Shown piece by piece: positions 7,397 through 14,714 of a stretch of DNA of 22,593 nucleotides. The stretch comes from a virus, in the IMG/VR virus record IMGVR_UViG_3300038701_001267, positions 1 through 22,593 of that record. The stretch is one strand, 5' to 3'. The position numbers and the translations under genes were made by a program. Under the pieces are notes generated by a model that saw nothing but the letters and a program-made list of their open reading frames with translations, was not told the DNA's origin and did no database searches. Position 1 is the first letter of the stretch. The number at the start of each line of letters is the position of its first letter.

Positions 7397-8859
7397 CGAC
7401 TGTCAATGTGACGACAGTTGAGAATGTGGTGGAGGTTATTCGGCCTTCACCGCAAACGGTGACGACTGAGAATGTTACGGGTGCGACTGTTGCTGTTGCG
7501 TCTGAGCGTGGCCCTCAGGGGCCGCGGGGTTTGCAGGGGCCTCAGGGTGAGCCGGGTGCGGATTCGACTGTGCCTGGGCCTACTGGTCCGCAGGGTGAGA
7601 CGGGGCCTGCTGGGCCTACTGGCCCGCAGGGTGTTAAGGGTGATACTGGGGATGTTGGGCCTGCGGGTGCTACGGGTCCGCAGGGGCCGGCTGGCCCTGA
7701 GGGGCCGGAGGGTGCGGCGTCTACTGTTCCGGGGCCGGAGGGTCCTACTGGTGCGACTGGTCCTGCTGGTCCACAGGGGGACACTGGTCCTACGGGGGCG
7801 ACTGGCCCGCAAGGGCCGGAGGGGCCTGCTGGGCCTCAAGGTGAGGCTGGGCCTACAGGTTTAACTGGTGCTCAAGGTCCGGCTGGTGACACTGGGCCTC
7901 AAGGGTTACAGGGCGAGACGGGCCCTCAGGGTCAGCAGGGTGTTAAGGGTGATACTGGGGATGTTGGGCCAACTGGCCCGCAAGGCCCTCAAGGTGAAAC
8001 GGGTCCGCAGGGCATCCAGGGTGAGACTGGACTGACAGGTGCCACAGGTCCAGAAGGGCCAGAAGGTCCGCAGGGAATTCAAGGCGAGACGGGTTCAACG
8101 GGCGCTACCGGCCCGCAGGGAATACAGGGCGAGACCGGTCCAACGGGACCTCAAGGCCCGCAAGGTTTACAGGGAGACACTGGGCTTACAGGTCCTCAAG
8201 GGTTGCAAGGTGAAACCGGCCCGACAGGTGCTCAAGGACCGGATGGCGATAGTGCTTACACGGTTGCTGTTGCGGAAGGTTTTGTTGGGACTGAGGCCGA
8301 ATGGTTGGCTTCACTTGTTGGGGCTACTGGACCACAGGGACCACAGGGTGATACTGGTCCTACAGGTGCTCAGGGTATTCAAGGGGATACGGGTCCTGAA
8401 GGTCCGCAGGGTATTCAGGGAGAGACTGGCCCGCAAGGCCCTCAAGGCATTCAGGGTATTCAGGGTATTCAAGGTGAGACGGGTGCGACTGGTCCGCAGG
8501 GAGAGACGGGTTTAACTGGGGCTACGGGTCCTCAGGGTCCGCAAGGAGACACTGGTCTGACCGGCCCAACGGGACCCCAAGGGCCACAAGGTATTCAGGG
8601 CGAGACGGGTGCCACAGGGCCTACTGGGCCGCAAGGGGTAAAGGGAGACACTGGGGACACCGGGCCTACGGGTCCTACCGGACCACAGGGACCACAGGGT
8701 GAAACTGGTGAAACTGGTGTTGTTGCGGCTACTTCACCGATCCAATATAACGCGGGTACCAAAACAGTCAGCATTGATGCTAACGCTGGCGGTATCACCA
8801 TTAATGGTTCATCTGTTGCTTTGGGTGGGACGATTGTTGTTGAGGCGAGGCTGGGATGA
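7393..8859 (+). CDS. Collagen-like tail fibre protein
   Basis: This 488-residue protein has about 39 N-terminal residues likely to dock on the tail, then Gly-X-Y triplets almost without break from residue 40 to about 442, and a 46-residue C-terminal head ('[20 protein letters not shown]' region). Recurrent triplets are GPQ, GPT, GET, GIQ and GDT, with glutamate and threonine common. Such repeats form a trimeric collagen helix without hydroxyproline. The helix is interrupted once, at residues 286-309, by '[20 protein letters not shown]' and a few further residues. It is probably a host-contact fibre, with the C-terminal head as a trimerisation or receptor domain. Repeat number may vary by recombination. 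Confidence 0.92.
   Translation: MTTVNVTTVENVVEVIRPSPQTVTTENVTGATVAVASERGPQGPRGLQGPQGEPGADSTVPGPTGPQGETGPAGPTGPQGVKGDTGDVGPAGATGPQGPAGPEGPEGAASTVPGPEGPTGATGPAGPQGDTGPTGATGPQGPEGPAGPQGEAGPTGLTGAQGPAGDTGPQGLQGETGPQGQQGVKGDTGDVGPTGPQGPQGETGPQGIQGETGLTGATGPEGPEGPQGIQGETGSTGATGPQGIQGETGPTGPQGPQGLQGDTGLTGPQGLQGETGPTGAQGPDGDSAYTVAVAEGFVGTEAEWLASLVGATGPQGPQGDTGPTGAQGIQGDTGPEGPQGIQGETGPQGPQGIQGIQGIQGETGATGPQGETGLTGATGPQGPQGDTGLTGPTGPQGPQGIQGETGATGPTGPQGVKGDTGDTGPTGPTGPQGPQGETGETGVVAATSPIQYNAGTKTVSIDANAGGITINGSSVALGGTIVVEARLG
7510..8718 (+). repeat. Gly-X-Y triplet repeat tract in the fibre gene
   Basis: About 400 consecutive triplets-worth of codons follow the GGN-NNN-NNN rhythm with frequent local direct repeats, such as blocks reading GIQGIQGIQ at about 8443-8475. 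Codon choice for glycine and proline varies along the tract, which reduces exact DNA identity between units. The non-collagen interruption occupies 8248-8319. Such tracts are prone to expansion and contraction. Confidence 0.9.
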
Positions 8860-10052
8860 GTAAACCAGACGTAACGGTTGAGGTTGGCATTTTTAATGGG
8901 TTTCAGTTGGATGACCCTGAGTTCGGCCTTTTGGATACCGGTGTGTTGGATGGTGGGATTGATTACACCGAGGTTCCCCAGGGTCTAGTGTCGGTGTCTA
9001 CGTCTCGGGGTCGTAATCGGGATATTGGGAAAACATCAGCAGGGTCACTCTCGGTTTCGTTGCGGAATGAGGACCGGTTTTTTGATCCGTTGGCTGGTTC
9101 GGCGTTTTCTAGTTTGGTGCGGCCTCGGTTGCCTATTCGTGTTAGTGCGGATGGTGAGCGGGTGTTTACAGGGTTTGTGGATGATTGGGATTTCACGTAT
9201 TCGCCGGGTGGTCAGTCTTCGGCTTCTGTTGAGGCGACGGATGGGTTTTCGCGGTTTGCTCGAAACATTAATGGTGGTGGGTCTGCGGTTGTGGAAAGTT
9301 CGGGTGCGCGTTTGGAGCGGGTGTTAGACCAGTTGGAGGTGAACTGGCCGGCGGGTGAGCGGGATATTGATACTGGTCAGGCGACACTAGCGGCGGGTGT
9401 GCTTGAGGGTGAAGCGCTCGGGTACATGTTGGATGTGGTGGAACAGTCTGAGCTTGGGTTGTTGTTTATGTCGAAGTCTGGGGATGTGGCGTTTCGGTCG
9501 CGTTTGTTGGCGACGGTTTCTGATCCGGTGAGGTTTGCGGATGACGGCTTAGGTGTGCCGTTCTCTGGTGTGGAGATTGAGTTTGGTGCTGAGGATTTGG
9601 TTAATCAGGCGATTATTACTGGCCCGTCTGGGACGGCTATCGAGGAAGATGCGCCGTCGCAGATTCTTTATGGGATTACGGCGGAGGAAATCGACACTCA
9701 GGTTTCTACACTTGCACAGCAGGAGGGGATTGCCGAGTTCCTCATTTCAAAGTATTCGGTGCCAGAGTTGCGTGTTCAGGGTGTGACGGTGAACATGCTC
9801 GGGTTGTCTACTGCTCAGGTGTCGGATGTGTTGGGGTTGGAAATTGGCGACCAGGTGGACTTGAAGTTCACACCTAACGGTATCCCTCCAGCGATTAGTG
9901 TCCGGTCACGCATTATTGGGGTGTCTCACGATGTGGGGTTGGCTTCCCATTTTGTGTCGTTTAGTTTGGAGAAGTTGCCGTTCGAGTTCTTCGTTCTCGA
10001 TGACGCGGTGTTCGGTAAACTGGATGAGACCGATGTGGTCTTAGGTTTCTAG
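8856..10052 (+). CDS. Minor tail protein (tail tip / baseplate family)
   Basis: The 398-residue protein contains '[33 protein letters not shown]' and '[25 protein letters not shown]', which match the conserved N-terminal half of actinophage minor tail proteins. The middle has '[20 protein letters not shown]' and the C-terminus '[24 protein letters not shown]'. Similar phrases occur near both ends: '[16 protein letters not shown]' and '[18 protein letters not shown]'. It is likely part of the distal tail hub. The ATG overlaps the fibre stop (ATGA), so it is coupled to the collagen-like gene. Confidence 0.8.
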   Translation: MSKPDVTVEVGIFNGFQLDDPEFGLLDTGVLDGGIDYTEVPQGLVSVSTSRGRNRDIGKTSAGSLSVSLRNEDRFFDPLAGSAFSSLVRPRLPIRVSADGERVFTGFVDDWDFTYSPGGQSSASVEATDGFSRFARNINGGGSAVVESSGARLERVLDQLEVNWPAGERDIDTGQATLAAGVLEGEALGYMLDVVEQSELGLLFMSKSGDVAFRSRLLATVSDPVRFADDGLGVPFSGVEIEFGAEDLVNQAIITGPSGTAIEEDAPSQILYGITAEEIDTQVSTLAQQEGIAEFLISKYSVPELRVQGVTVNMLGLSTAQVSDVLGLEIGDQVDLKFTPNGIPPAISVRSRIIGVSHDVGLASHFVSFSLEKLPFEFFVLDDAVFGKLDETDVVLGF

Positions 10053-10061
10053 GGAGTAAAT

Positions 10062-10751
10062 GTGGCGGGTCGAAAAGTTTTTACCAGTGGTGAGATTCTT
10101 ACTGCTGCGGATGTTAATAGTTTCCTTATGGATCAGTCGGTGATGGTGTTTGCTGATTCTTCTGCGCGGTCGTCTGCGATTCCTACCCCGAGTGAGGGGA
10201 TGGTGACGTTTCGTGAGGACCAGGATGTGGTCGAGGTTTACGACGGCAGTGCGTTTAAGACTGTGGGTGGTTTGGTTGCGGTTGAGTCTGCGTTGAAGAC
10301 TGACACGTTTACTGCGTCGGTTGGTGCGGGTGGGAATGTTGCGGTGACGGATTTGTCTATTACGCATGAGGTGTCAGACCCGGCTAATAAGTTGATTATT
10401 AGTGCGTTTTTTGGGGCGGGTAATCAAGCGTTAGGACGTTTAGGTATTGCCATTCATGATGGCTCGGGACTTATTTCTGTTGGTAATACTGCGGGTAGTA
10501 GAACGAGTGTTGCTGCTGGTGGCACTACTGCCAGTGACAGTGGGGGAAACCTTGTCAATCGTATTGTGACAATGCCCGCTATTACTTTTGTGCATTCGCC
10601 TGGATCTGGCTCTAAAACTTATACGGTAAGAGCGGTAAATATAAACAACGCTACTTCTACACTTTACGTGAATCGCGCAGACGATGATGCAGACAATGCA
10701 ACCCGTTCTCGGGCTGTGTCTTCGCTTGTTATTCAGGAGGTGGCGGTCTAA
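10062..10751 (+). CDS. Tail fibre or tail-tip protein
   Basis: The 229-residue product starts with 'GRKVFTSGEILTAADVNSFL', a motif common at the N-termini of phage tail appendage proteins, followed by a short 'PTPSEGMVTFREDQDVVEVY' segment seen in proteins that display a C-terminal adhesin. The remainder is glycine, serine, threonine and valine-rich beta structure ending 'RSRAVSSLVIQEVAV'. It starts with GTG at 10062 after GGGAG at 10052-10056. It probably provides a second, shorter fibre or tip decoration beside the collagen-like one. The C-terminal part resembles no family I can name. Confidence 0.65.
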   Translation: MAGRKVFTSGEILTAADVNSFLMDQSVMVFADSSARSSAIPTPSEGMVTFREDQDVVEVYDGSAFKTVGGLVAVESALKTDTFTASVGAGGNVAVTDLSITHEVSDPANKLIISAFFGAGNQALGRLGIAIHDGSGLISVGNTAGSRTSVAAGGTTASDSGGNLVNRIVTMPAITFVHSPGSGSKTYTVRAVNINNATSTLYVNRADDDADNATRSRAVSSLVIQEVAV

Positions 10752-11071
10752 TGGATATCCCCGCAACTATCACGGCACTATACCCTGACGCTTTGTGGTC
10801 GTTGAACGGTGACGATTACACCGGTCTCGTGTGGGACGAAAACAACGCACAAAAGAAGCCGACTAAAAAGGCCCTCGAAACTGCATGGCCTCAAGTCCAA
10901 TTCGACCGGGAATATAAAGCCGTAGAAAAGGCTCGACAGCAGGCTTACGTGACAGATTCTGACCCGTTGTTTTTTGAGTGGCAACGTGGGGACGCTACCG
11001 AGCAACAGTGGAGGGATGCTGTTCAAACGGTTAAGACTGCACACCCCTACCCGACACCACCCGGAGAGTAA
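10751..11071 (+). CDS. Tail-associated or fibre-assembly protein, putative
   Basis: The 106-residue protein contains 'LYPDALWSLNGDDYTGLVWDE' in two halves and 'PLFFEWQRGDATEQQWRDAV'. This two-part plan (short N-terminal 'tyr-pro-asp' segment, C-terminal helical region with 'FEWQRGDAT') is seen in small proteins encoded after phage fibre genes, and may be a fibre-assembly or XkdW-like protein. The assignment is tentative. The gene starts one base after overlapping the upstream stop (TAATG) and is the first in which the plus strand becomes C/A-rich rather than G/T-rich. Confidence 0.5.
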   Translation: MDIPATITALYPDALWSLNGDDYTGLVWDENNAQKKPTKKALETAWPQVQFDREYKAVEKARQQAYVTDSDPLFFEWQRGDATEQQWRDAVQTVKTAHPYPTPPGE

Positions 11072-11074
11072 ACG

Positions 11075-11626
11075 GTGAGGTTTTACAATCCGTGGCCGGA
11101 ACCGTACACGGTCAACGCTAGAAGCCCATGGGGGCCTAGAAAACGCCATCCCATCACAGGTAAGTCGACTTTCCACCACGGTATTGATGTGGCCATGCCG
11201 ATAGGCACACCGCTAATTGCCGGAGCCGATGGCACTGTCGCGCATAAGGGTAACGGGGCTTCAGGCGGTCACGTGCTCATCCTCAGACATGCCGGCAATT
11301 TTCACACGGTTTACTATCACTTGAAAGAGGCGTCTCATAAACGCCTTGGTGAGCCGGTGAAAGCCGGAGATATTGTGGCCATGTCGGGTAACACTGGTCG
11401 GTCTACAGGCCCTCACCTTCATTTCGAGGTTCGCCGTTCCCGTAAGTGGGGCGACACCGTAGACCCACAACCTTTACTGCAAGGCCCATTCAGAGGTCGC
11501 CCAGAAGCTCCCACACGTCCGCAAAGGCCGTCAAGGGTAGGCAAAGTCTCACCCGGTCTCGAAGGACTCAGCAGGTCATGGGTAGCCCGTGGAGCGCACG
11601 CCATTAGAAGGGGACTAGGACGATGA
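11075..11626 (+). CDS. Endolysin, M23 family (LytM) peptidase
   Basis: This 183-residue enzyme shows all zinc-site signatures of M23 peptidases: H34-x3-D38 in 'HHGIDVAMPIGTP', the 'YYHL' histidine at 82, and H114-x-H116 in 'GNTGRSTGPHLHFEVR'. It cleaves peptide cross-bridges of peptidoglycan. No signal peptide is present, so a holin is needed for release. Residues beyond about 135 form a basic proline- and arginine-rich tail that may bind the cell wall. A GTG start at 11075 is used, with a weak upstream GGAGAG. The next genes encode small membrane proteins, as expected in a lysis cassette. A virion-associated lysin is possible but less likely. Confidence 0.92.
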   Translation: MRFYNPWPEPYTVNARSPWGPRKRHPITGKSTFHHGIDVAMPIGTPLIAGADGTVAHKGNGASGGHVLILRHAGNFHTVYYHLKEASHKRLGEPVKAGDIVAMSGNTGRSTGPHLHFEVRRSRKWGDTVDPQPLLQGPFRGRPEAPTRPQRPSRVGKVSPGLEGLSRSWVARGAHAIRRGLGR

Positions 11627-11862
11627 CCGAAAGCACTGGAACCGGCGGAGTAAGAGTCTCAATGAAAGATATTTTCGAGGAAGTCCAGAGACAGGGCAGA
11701 CTCCTAGATAAAATCGCCAACAGTCTGCCAGACACCGAAACACAAGTGTCCGACCACGAACAACGCCTACGCCGCCTCGAAATGCGAATGGGGTGGATAT
11801 TTGGTGCACTCGGTCTCATGGGTGCGTTGGTAGGTGTGTTCAGTATTAGCCTGCAACCATGA
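11623..11862 (+). CDS. XhlA-like membrane protein, holin partner
   Basis: The 79-residue product has an N-terminal amphipathic, heptad-rich region ('IFEEVQRQGRLLDKIANSL', then 'VSDHEQRLRRLEMRMG') followed by one C-terminal transmembrane helix at residues 57-76. This arrangement is that of haemolysin XhlA-type lysis proteins. It presumably associates with the endolysin or a holin at the membrane. It overlaps the endolysin stop by ATGA and the next gene by ATGA, so the lysis genes are translationally coupled. Confidence 0.75.
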   Translation: MTESTGTGGVRVSMKDIFEEVQRQGRLLDKIANSLPDTETQVSDHEQRLRRLEMRMGWIFGALGLMGALVGVFSISLQP

Positions 11863-12089
11863 CACCGGACCAAAAGGATCGGTGGAGGGTTCGCCGGAAA
11901 CTCATTTTCGGGGCCGTCATATTCGGCGCGTTAATGATTGTGGCTGGGGGGTTCGGGCTTTTCCAGGACAGGTTCACCGGAGAACTCGTTTACGGTGGCG
12001 TGACGATTATCACGGGCGCAATTAGCGCGTATGCTGGATTCGCAACATATGACGACAAATGGCATGGAGGAACGCCGGATGGAAACTGA
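11859..12089 (+). CDS. Two-helix membrane protein, holin candidate
   Basis: The 76-residue protein begins with the charged 'TPDQKDRWRVRRK' and has two hydrophobic helices at about residues 15-35 and 43-62, separated by a short polar turn. The short charged C-terminus ends 'DDKWHGGTPDGN'. Class II holins have this layout. It overlaps both neighbours in the lysis cassette (11859-11862 upstream, 12079-12089 downstream). It could be the holin, an antiholin or another lysis regulator; sequence alone does not decide. Confidence 0.6.
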   Translation: MTPDQKDRWRVRRKLIFGAVIFGALMIVAGGFGLFQDRFTGELVYGGVTIITGAISAYAGFATYDDKWHGGTPDGN

Positions 12090-12342
12090 ACTATTTACTA
12101 AGACTTTTTGGAACGCTGCACGGAGGCGTTGGTTGTATCAGGTGGCCGTAGCTGCGGTGCCACTGTTGATCGCTATCGGATTTCTCACGCCTGACTTGGC
12201 ACAACTGGTGCTGAACGTTATCGCTGCCGTGTTGGGTGTTGGTGCCGGCACTATGGCACTCACGAACGTAACGCCGGACAACGTGTTCAAACTTGCTATC
12301 GAGGTGCCCGAGGACGAGGACGGAGCGCCGGAGGATGAGTGA
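12079..12342 (+). CDS. Holin, r1t-like
   Basis: The 87-residue product reads 'TKTFWNAARRRWLYQVAVAA' before a first hydrophobic helix (about residues 19-36), then a second at about 41-61 ending 'GTMALTNVTPDN', and a strongly acidic tail ('EVPEDEDGAPEDE'). A short tryptophan- and arginine-containing N-terminus before two helices is typical of r1t-type holins. ATG 12079 is chosen over ATG 12064 because GGAGG at 12066-12070 lies eight bases upstream. It forms membrane holes that let the endolysin reach peptidoglycan. Confidence 0.7.
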   Translation: METELFTKTFWNAARRRWLYQVAVAAVPLLIAIGFLTPDLAQLVLNVIAAVLGVGAGTMALTNVTPDNVFKLAIEVPEDEDGAPEDE

Positions 12343-12427
12343 CCCGTTCGACGCTATCGACAAAGTGGACGGAATCGCCATACCGATTGACCCGATGGAC
12401 TTGCTTCAGTGCGACAGTTGTCAGTAA
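12335..12427 (+). CDS. Very small acidic protein, unknown
   Basis: A 30-residue frame starts inside the holin gene and ends just before the terminator: 'MSDPFDAIDKVDGIAI' then 'PIDPMDLLQCDSCQ'. The start overlaps the end of the holin gene by eight bases and could be read by translational coupling; a GGAG at 12330-12333 is close. The C-terminal CDSC pair could bind a metal or form a disulfide. Coding status is uncertain, but the frame occupies the gap before the terminator neatly. Confidence 0.45.
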   Translation: MSDPFDAIDKVDGIAIPIDPMDLLQCDSCQ

Positions 12428-12468
12428 GATATCCGACGGTAGGTAAATAGCCTTCCTCTCTCGGTTGG

Positions 12469-12505
12469 AAACCCCTCACGGTAAACACTGTGGGGGGTTT
12501 TCCTT
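12469..12505. terminator. Strong bidirectional terminator after the lysis block
   Basis: AAACCCCTCAC (12469-12479) pairs with GTGGGGGGTTT (12490-12500) with only one G-U pair and a 10-nt loop. T residues follow on the plus strand and, by symmetry, A/T-rich flanks end the minus strand, so it can stop late transcription from the left and the HTH gene from the right. Confidence 0.85.
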
Positions 12506-12531
12506 TACCTAAAAAAGTTGGTTCAGGCCAA

Positions 12532-12735
12532 TTATTTTCCGAGCCAGTTGCGGATCGTCCTCCGAGTCACACCTGCACGTCTGGCAAGCTCCACCTCTGT
12601 AACGCCTTTAGAGGCCTCGTCATGCACTGCCCTTATTAGTTCACCCGTGAGTTGTTCTGTGCGCTCTATGGACCAGATACGGCGCTGTGAGATGGTGTCT
12701 AGGGTCTCGTGGCCCTCGTCTATGTTGAACGTCAT
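12532..12735 (-). CDS. Small HTH DNA-binding protein, candidate repressor or Cro-like regulator
   Basis: The 67-residue form from ATG 12735 has a helical N-terminus ('TISQRRIWSIERTEQLTGEL') and a C-terminal helix-turn-helix 'VTEVELARRAGVTRRTIRNWL'. An upstream in-frame ATG at 12795 would add 20 residues but crosses the divergent promoter region; the shorter start sits seven bases after a TACACT -10 hexamer and is preferred. Divergent transcription from a neighbour with overlapping -35 elements is the layout of phage transcriptional switches, so autoregulation and control of the plus-strand genes are inferred. There is no integrase nearby, so a lysogeny role is unproven. Confidence 0.75.
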   Translation of the reverse strand: MTFNIDEGHETLDTISQRRIWSIERTEQLTGELIRAVHDEASKGVTEVELARRAGVTRRTIRNWLGK

Positions 12736-12772
12736 GGGTACGAGTGTACACGCCGGGGTTGACATCCGCCAA
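12736..12772 (-). promoter_or_regulatory. Leaderless promoter for the HTH gene
   Basis: On the minus strand TTGGCG (12772-12767), an 18-base spacer, TACACT (12748-12743) and then seven bases lead to the ATG at 12735. The -10 lies inside the GTGTACAC palindrome at 12744-12751, a plausible operator half-overlap. The -35 is only two bases from the plus-strand -35, so the two promoters should compete. Confidence 0.6.
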
Positions 12773-12786
12773 CAGGTCTGTATATT
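12759..12786 (+). promoter_or_regulatory. Sigma70-like promoter for the gene at 12816
   Basis: TTGACA (12759-12764) is a perfect -35 match, with a 16-base spacer and TATATT (12781-12786) as the -10. The start codon follows 30 bases later after a GAGAGGGAG ribosome binding site at 12800-12809. It is one of the best consensus promoters in the window. Confidence 0.8.
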
Positions 12787-12815
12787 GGTAGACACCTAGA
12801 GAGAGGGAGTCCAAA

Positions 12816-13043
12816 ATGGGTTACTTTAAGAATCAACTAATCGCCGACCAGGTGGAACTTGGTGACCGGCTGCCGGCACCGAAACCCGCAACCGATCATG
12901 TCGCACACGCGCTCGAAGACGGGTGGTTGACAAAAGCCGACATGGTGCACGAACACAATGAAGCCATCCGGCTAAACGTAGCAATCTGTTTCGCGCTCGC
13001 TGTGGGGATTGTGGTCGGCTTTACTGTGGCGGTGTTCGCATGA
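12816..13043 (+). CDS. Small membrane protein, unknown function
   Basis: The 75-residue protein has a soluble N-terminus ('GYFKNQLIADQVELGDRLPA', then 'HALEDGWLTKADMVHEHNEA') and one C-terminal transmembrane helix at about residues 54-73. It is driven by a near-consensus promoter, so it should be expressed early and strongly. A host-takeover or superinfection-exclusion role would fit a promoter-proximal phage membrane protein but nothing in the sequence proves it. It overlaps the next gene by ATGA. Confidence 0.7.
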   Translation: MGYFKNQLIADQVELGDRLPAPKPATDHVAHALEDGWLTKADMVHEHNEAIRLNVAICFALAVGIVVGFTVAVFA

Positions 13044-13195
13044 TGCCGTGGATACTGTTTTTCGGTGGCGCTTTTATGGCACTGGTGTCCGGCGTTCTCA
13101 CACTGTCACCTAACGGCGGTTCGATGTTGGGTGTGGTGTTGATGTTGTGGGGTTTTTGGATGATTGCGTCTAGGGATGTTCGTGATGGGCTTTGA
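13040..13195 (+). CDS. Tiny two-helix membrane protein
   Basis: A 51-residue frame begins with two successive ATGs (13040, 13043) and encodes mostly hydrophobic residues: one helix at about 4-22 ('WILFFGGAFMALVSGVLTL'), one at about 29-44 ('MLGVVLMLWGFWMIAS'), and a short charged C-terminus 'RDVRDGL'. It overlaps the upstream stop (ATGA), so it is probably co-translated with the preceding membrane protein. Its 3' end runs 26 bases into the converging WhiB gene. Function is unknown. Confidence 0.65.
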   Translation: MMPWILFFGGAFMALVSGVLTLSPNGGSMLGVVLMLWGFWMIASRDVRDGL

Positions 13196-13442
13196 GTTTG
13201 TCGGCAGTCATGCCACCCCAAATACCGAACTCTTGCCGGGTGCCAATGGCGTAGTCCCTACAGGTCATGAGAAGTGGACAATCTGCACACAGGCCCTTGG
13301 CCGCCTCGATAGCCTTTTCGCGGACTTCCCTATCTGGGATGTCTTCAGGGAAAAAAATGTCGGGCAACCTTTGACAGGGCACTTCACCAACTCGTTCGAT
13401 GGCGAGCAGGAGGTCACTGTGGGGATGTCCGTCGTGAAACAT
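13170..13442 (-). CDS. WhiB-like iron-sulfur regulator, first copy
   Basis: The 90-residue protein has the four invariant WhiB cysteines at 23, 52, 55 and 61 ('VPCQ', 'GLCADCPLLMTCRDYA') that hold a 4Fe-4S cluster, followed by the 'FGIWGGMT' turn at about residues 72-78. WhiB proteins are found only in Actinobacteria and their phages and bind sigma factor sigma-A to change transcription. The C-terminus after GIWGG is short ('ADKLKAHHEHP') without the usual arginine-rich hook, so DNA contact may differ. It is transcribed away from the recombination operon from a leaderless promoter. Phage WhiB proteins can alter host division genes; that role here is inferred. Confidence 0.95.
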   Translation of the reverse strand: MFHDGHPHSDLLLAIERVGEVPCQRLPDIFFPEDIPDREVREKAIEAAKGLCADCPLLMTCRDYAIGTRQEFGIWGGMTADKLKAHHEHP

Positions 13443-13454
13443 ACAATCAGTCTA
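13443..13454 (-). promoter_or_regulatory. Leaderless promoter -10 for the first WhiB gene
   Basis: On the minus strand TAGACT (13454-13449) is followed by six bases (GATTGT) and the WhiB ATG at 13442. TAGACT and the six-base spacing are identical to those of the GT4 gene at 285-296. CTGTTG about 16 bases upstream is a poor -35. On the plus strand the same bases carry the AGGAGG ribosome binding site of the gene at 13468. Confidence 0.6.
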
Positions 13455-13467
13455 GGAGGTTAAGTCG

Positions 13468-13644
13468 ATGCAACAGTGGACAATTAAGGTCGAGTTTTAC
13501 CCTGGGGAAACGTTGGAACGTGACCGTTGGTGGTGGCAAATTAAGGAATACGGTCAGATTGCGGAGTCGAGTGGTGGCCCCGATCCGGAGTTTATTTGTG
13601 AGGACATCGCGGTTGCACTAAACAAGTTGATGGAGCTGCCGTGA
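13468..13644 (+). CDS. Small protein at the head of the recombination operon
   Basis: The 58-residue frame begins 'MQQWTIKVEFYPGETLERDR' and ends 'EDIAVALNKLMELP', rich in aromatic residues including WWW. A near-perfect AGGAGG (13454-13459) precedes the ATG. Its stop overlaps the GTG start of the exonuclease gene, so they should be co-translated. No family is recognised. The short strand-rich sequence resembles small actinophage proteins that accompany recombination genes, but no function is claimed. Confidence 0.75.
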   Translation: MQQWTIKVEFYPGETLERDRWWWQIKEYGQIAESSGGPDPEFICEDIAVALNKLMELP

Positions 13645-14234
13645 TTCCTGCCGAACGGTTCCTCGCTAACAAGGCTGACGATTTCGAGGCGTGGTTGGAG
13701 GCTCGGAGGTCGGGTGTGACGGCGACTCAGGTTGCTAACGCTGCCACACCGGCAGGCTTCGAACGGGCCGCAGCCGACTTCCTCACGGAATGGCGAGAGC
13801 CGGACAACCCCTACATGAAGTTTGGTCGGGATTGGGAGTCTCATATTGCGGACTATGTGGACGAGGCGTTTCAGGTGCGTCCGAATGAGTGGTTAATAGC
13901 TGGCGACAATCCCCGCCATCTTTGCACTCCCGATGGAGTTTCAGACAGTCACACTGTTATCGGTGAATACAAGACCACGGGAAAAGATTGGGGCCACGTT
14001 GACAAACTCCCACTCCGCTACAAGAGACAGGTTCAGTGGCAGTTGCACGTAACCGGCGCGCAGTCGTGCATTGTGTCGTGGTTGGTGCGTGAGGAAGTCG
14101 ATGGCGAGTTTGTGCCTGCCGCGTTTTTACCGGTGGCGGGGATTGTGTTCCGTGATGAGGACATGATCGCGGAACTTGTGACTGTCGCTGACCGGTTGTG
14201 GGCTTTTGTGAACGGCGAAAACAGTGCCACATAG
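13641..14234 (+). CDS. YqaJ / lambda-exonuclease-type recombination nuclease
   Basis: The 197-residue protein has the ordered motifs of PD-(D/E)XK viral exonucleases: 'RRSGVTATQVANA' (residues 22-34), 'PYMKFGRDWESHIADY' with E66, 'CTPDGVSD' with D98, 'GEYKTTGKDW' with E109 and K111, and 'RYKRQVQWQLHVTG' (127-138). D98, E109 and K111 are the expected metal-site triad. It would resect duplex DNA 5' to 3' to expose single strands for the annealing protein encoded 470 bp later. Length is typical. A GTG start overlaps the upstream stop (GTGA). Confidence 0.92.
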   Translation: MIPAERFLANKADDFEAWLEARRSGVTATQVANAATPAGFERAAADFLTEWREPDNPYMKFGRDWESHIADYVDEAFQVRPNEWLIAGDNPRHLCTPDGVSDSHTVIGEYKTTGKDWGHVDKLPLRYKRQVQWQLHVTGAQSCIVSWLVREEVDGEFVPAAFLPVAGIVFRDEDMIAELVTVADRLWAFVNGENSAT

Positions 14235-14268
14235 GCCACGTGTGTAACGGATTTTGAGGGAGGAACTA

Positions 14269-14535
14269 ATGAAAATCGAAGACATCACTGTTCAAGTGTT
14301 GGACGAGGTGGACGAAGAACGTCAGGCCAGCCGGGTGAGGAACTTGCTTCGGTCAGAGGTGATTAAGTTGGGCCACGAGTATGCCCAAGCTCGGTTGTTG
14401 CAGAACCGATTAGAGACTAAGTGCATGTTGCGGGCTCGGAAGTTACGCATGTTGGGTTTTGAGAAGTTGGAAATCGGGGAGCTGTTTGGGGTTCCTCGTC
14501 GGACGGTTAACAAGTGGTTGAAGGGAATGGACTAA
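14269..14535 (+). CDS. HTH DNA-binding protein
   Basis: The 88-residue form from ATG 14269 is chosen for its GGGAGG at 14258-14264 rather than the TTG at 14254. The protein is helical ('DEVDEERQASRVRNLLRSEV', 'HEYAQARLLQNRLETKCMLR') and ends with a helix-turn-helix 'LEIGELFGVPRRTVNKWLKGMD'. It lies between the exonuclease and the annealing protein, with TAATG overlap to the next gene. A role as regulator of the recombination operon or a replication accessory protein is likely. The C-terminal HTH resembles that of the protein at 12532-12735 but the two are not evident duplicates. Confidence 0.8.
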   Translation: MKIEDITVQVLDEVDEERQASRVRNLLRSEVIKLGHEYAQARLLQNRLETKCMLRARKLRMLGFEKLEIGELFGVPRRTVNKWLKGMD

Positions 14536-14714
14536 TGGCTAAGATGGGCCGGCCTAGGTTGCCGGATTCTGAGCGAAAGTCACAAATGGTGGGGCTTGCT
14601 TTGCCCGCTAAACAGTATGAGCAGGTGCAACAGATTGCGGAGACAAGCGAGCGTTCGATGTCTTCGGTGGTTAGAGAAGCGTTAGAAAACTATTTGGAGG
14701 AACACAATGACTAG
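14535..14714 (+). CDS. Ribbon-helix-helix (Arc/CopG-like) DNA-binding protein
   Basis: The 59-residue product has an N-terminal basic tail ('MAKMGRPRLPDSERKSQ'), a strand 'MVGLALPAKQYEQVQQIAET' and helices ending 'SSVVREALENYLEE', matching the RHH fold (strand, helix A, turn, helix B). RHH proteins dimerise and bind operators, often as autorepressors. The start ATG shares its A with the upstream TAA; an upstream ATG at 14514 is inside the HTH gene and is not preferred. Confidence 0.82.
   Translation: MAKMGRPRLPDSERKSQMVGLALPAKQYEQVQQIAETSERSMSSVVREALENYLEEHND

Noticed and set aside
7447-7839. Open frames on the minus strand and in the +2 frame across the collagen-like gene, rich in serine, proline and arginine
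   Set aside because: They mirror the Gly-X-Y codon rhythm; no ribosome binding site and no credible fold.
7510-8718. Possible CRISPR array or minisatellite because of periodic repeats
   Set aside because: The repeats keep the reading frame as Gly-X-Y codons and have no spacers; they are explained by the fibre protein.
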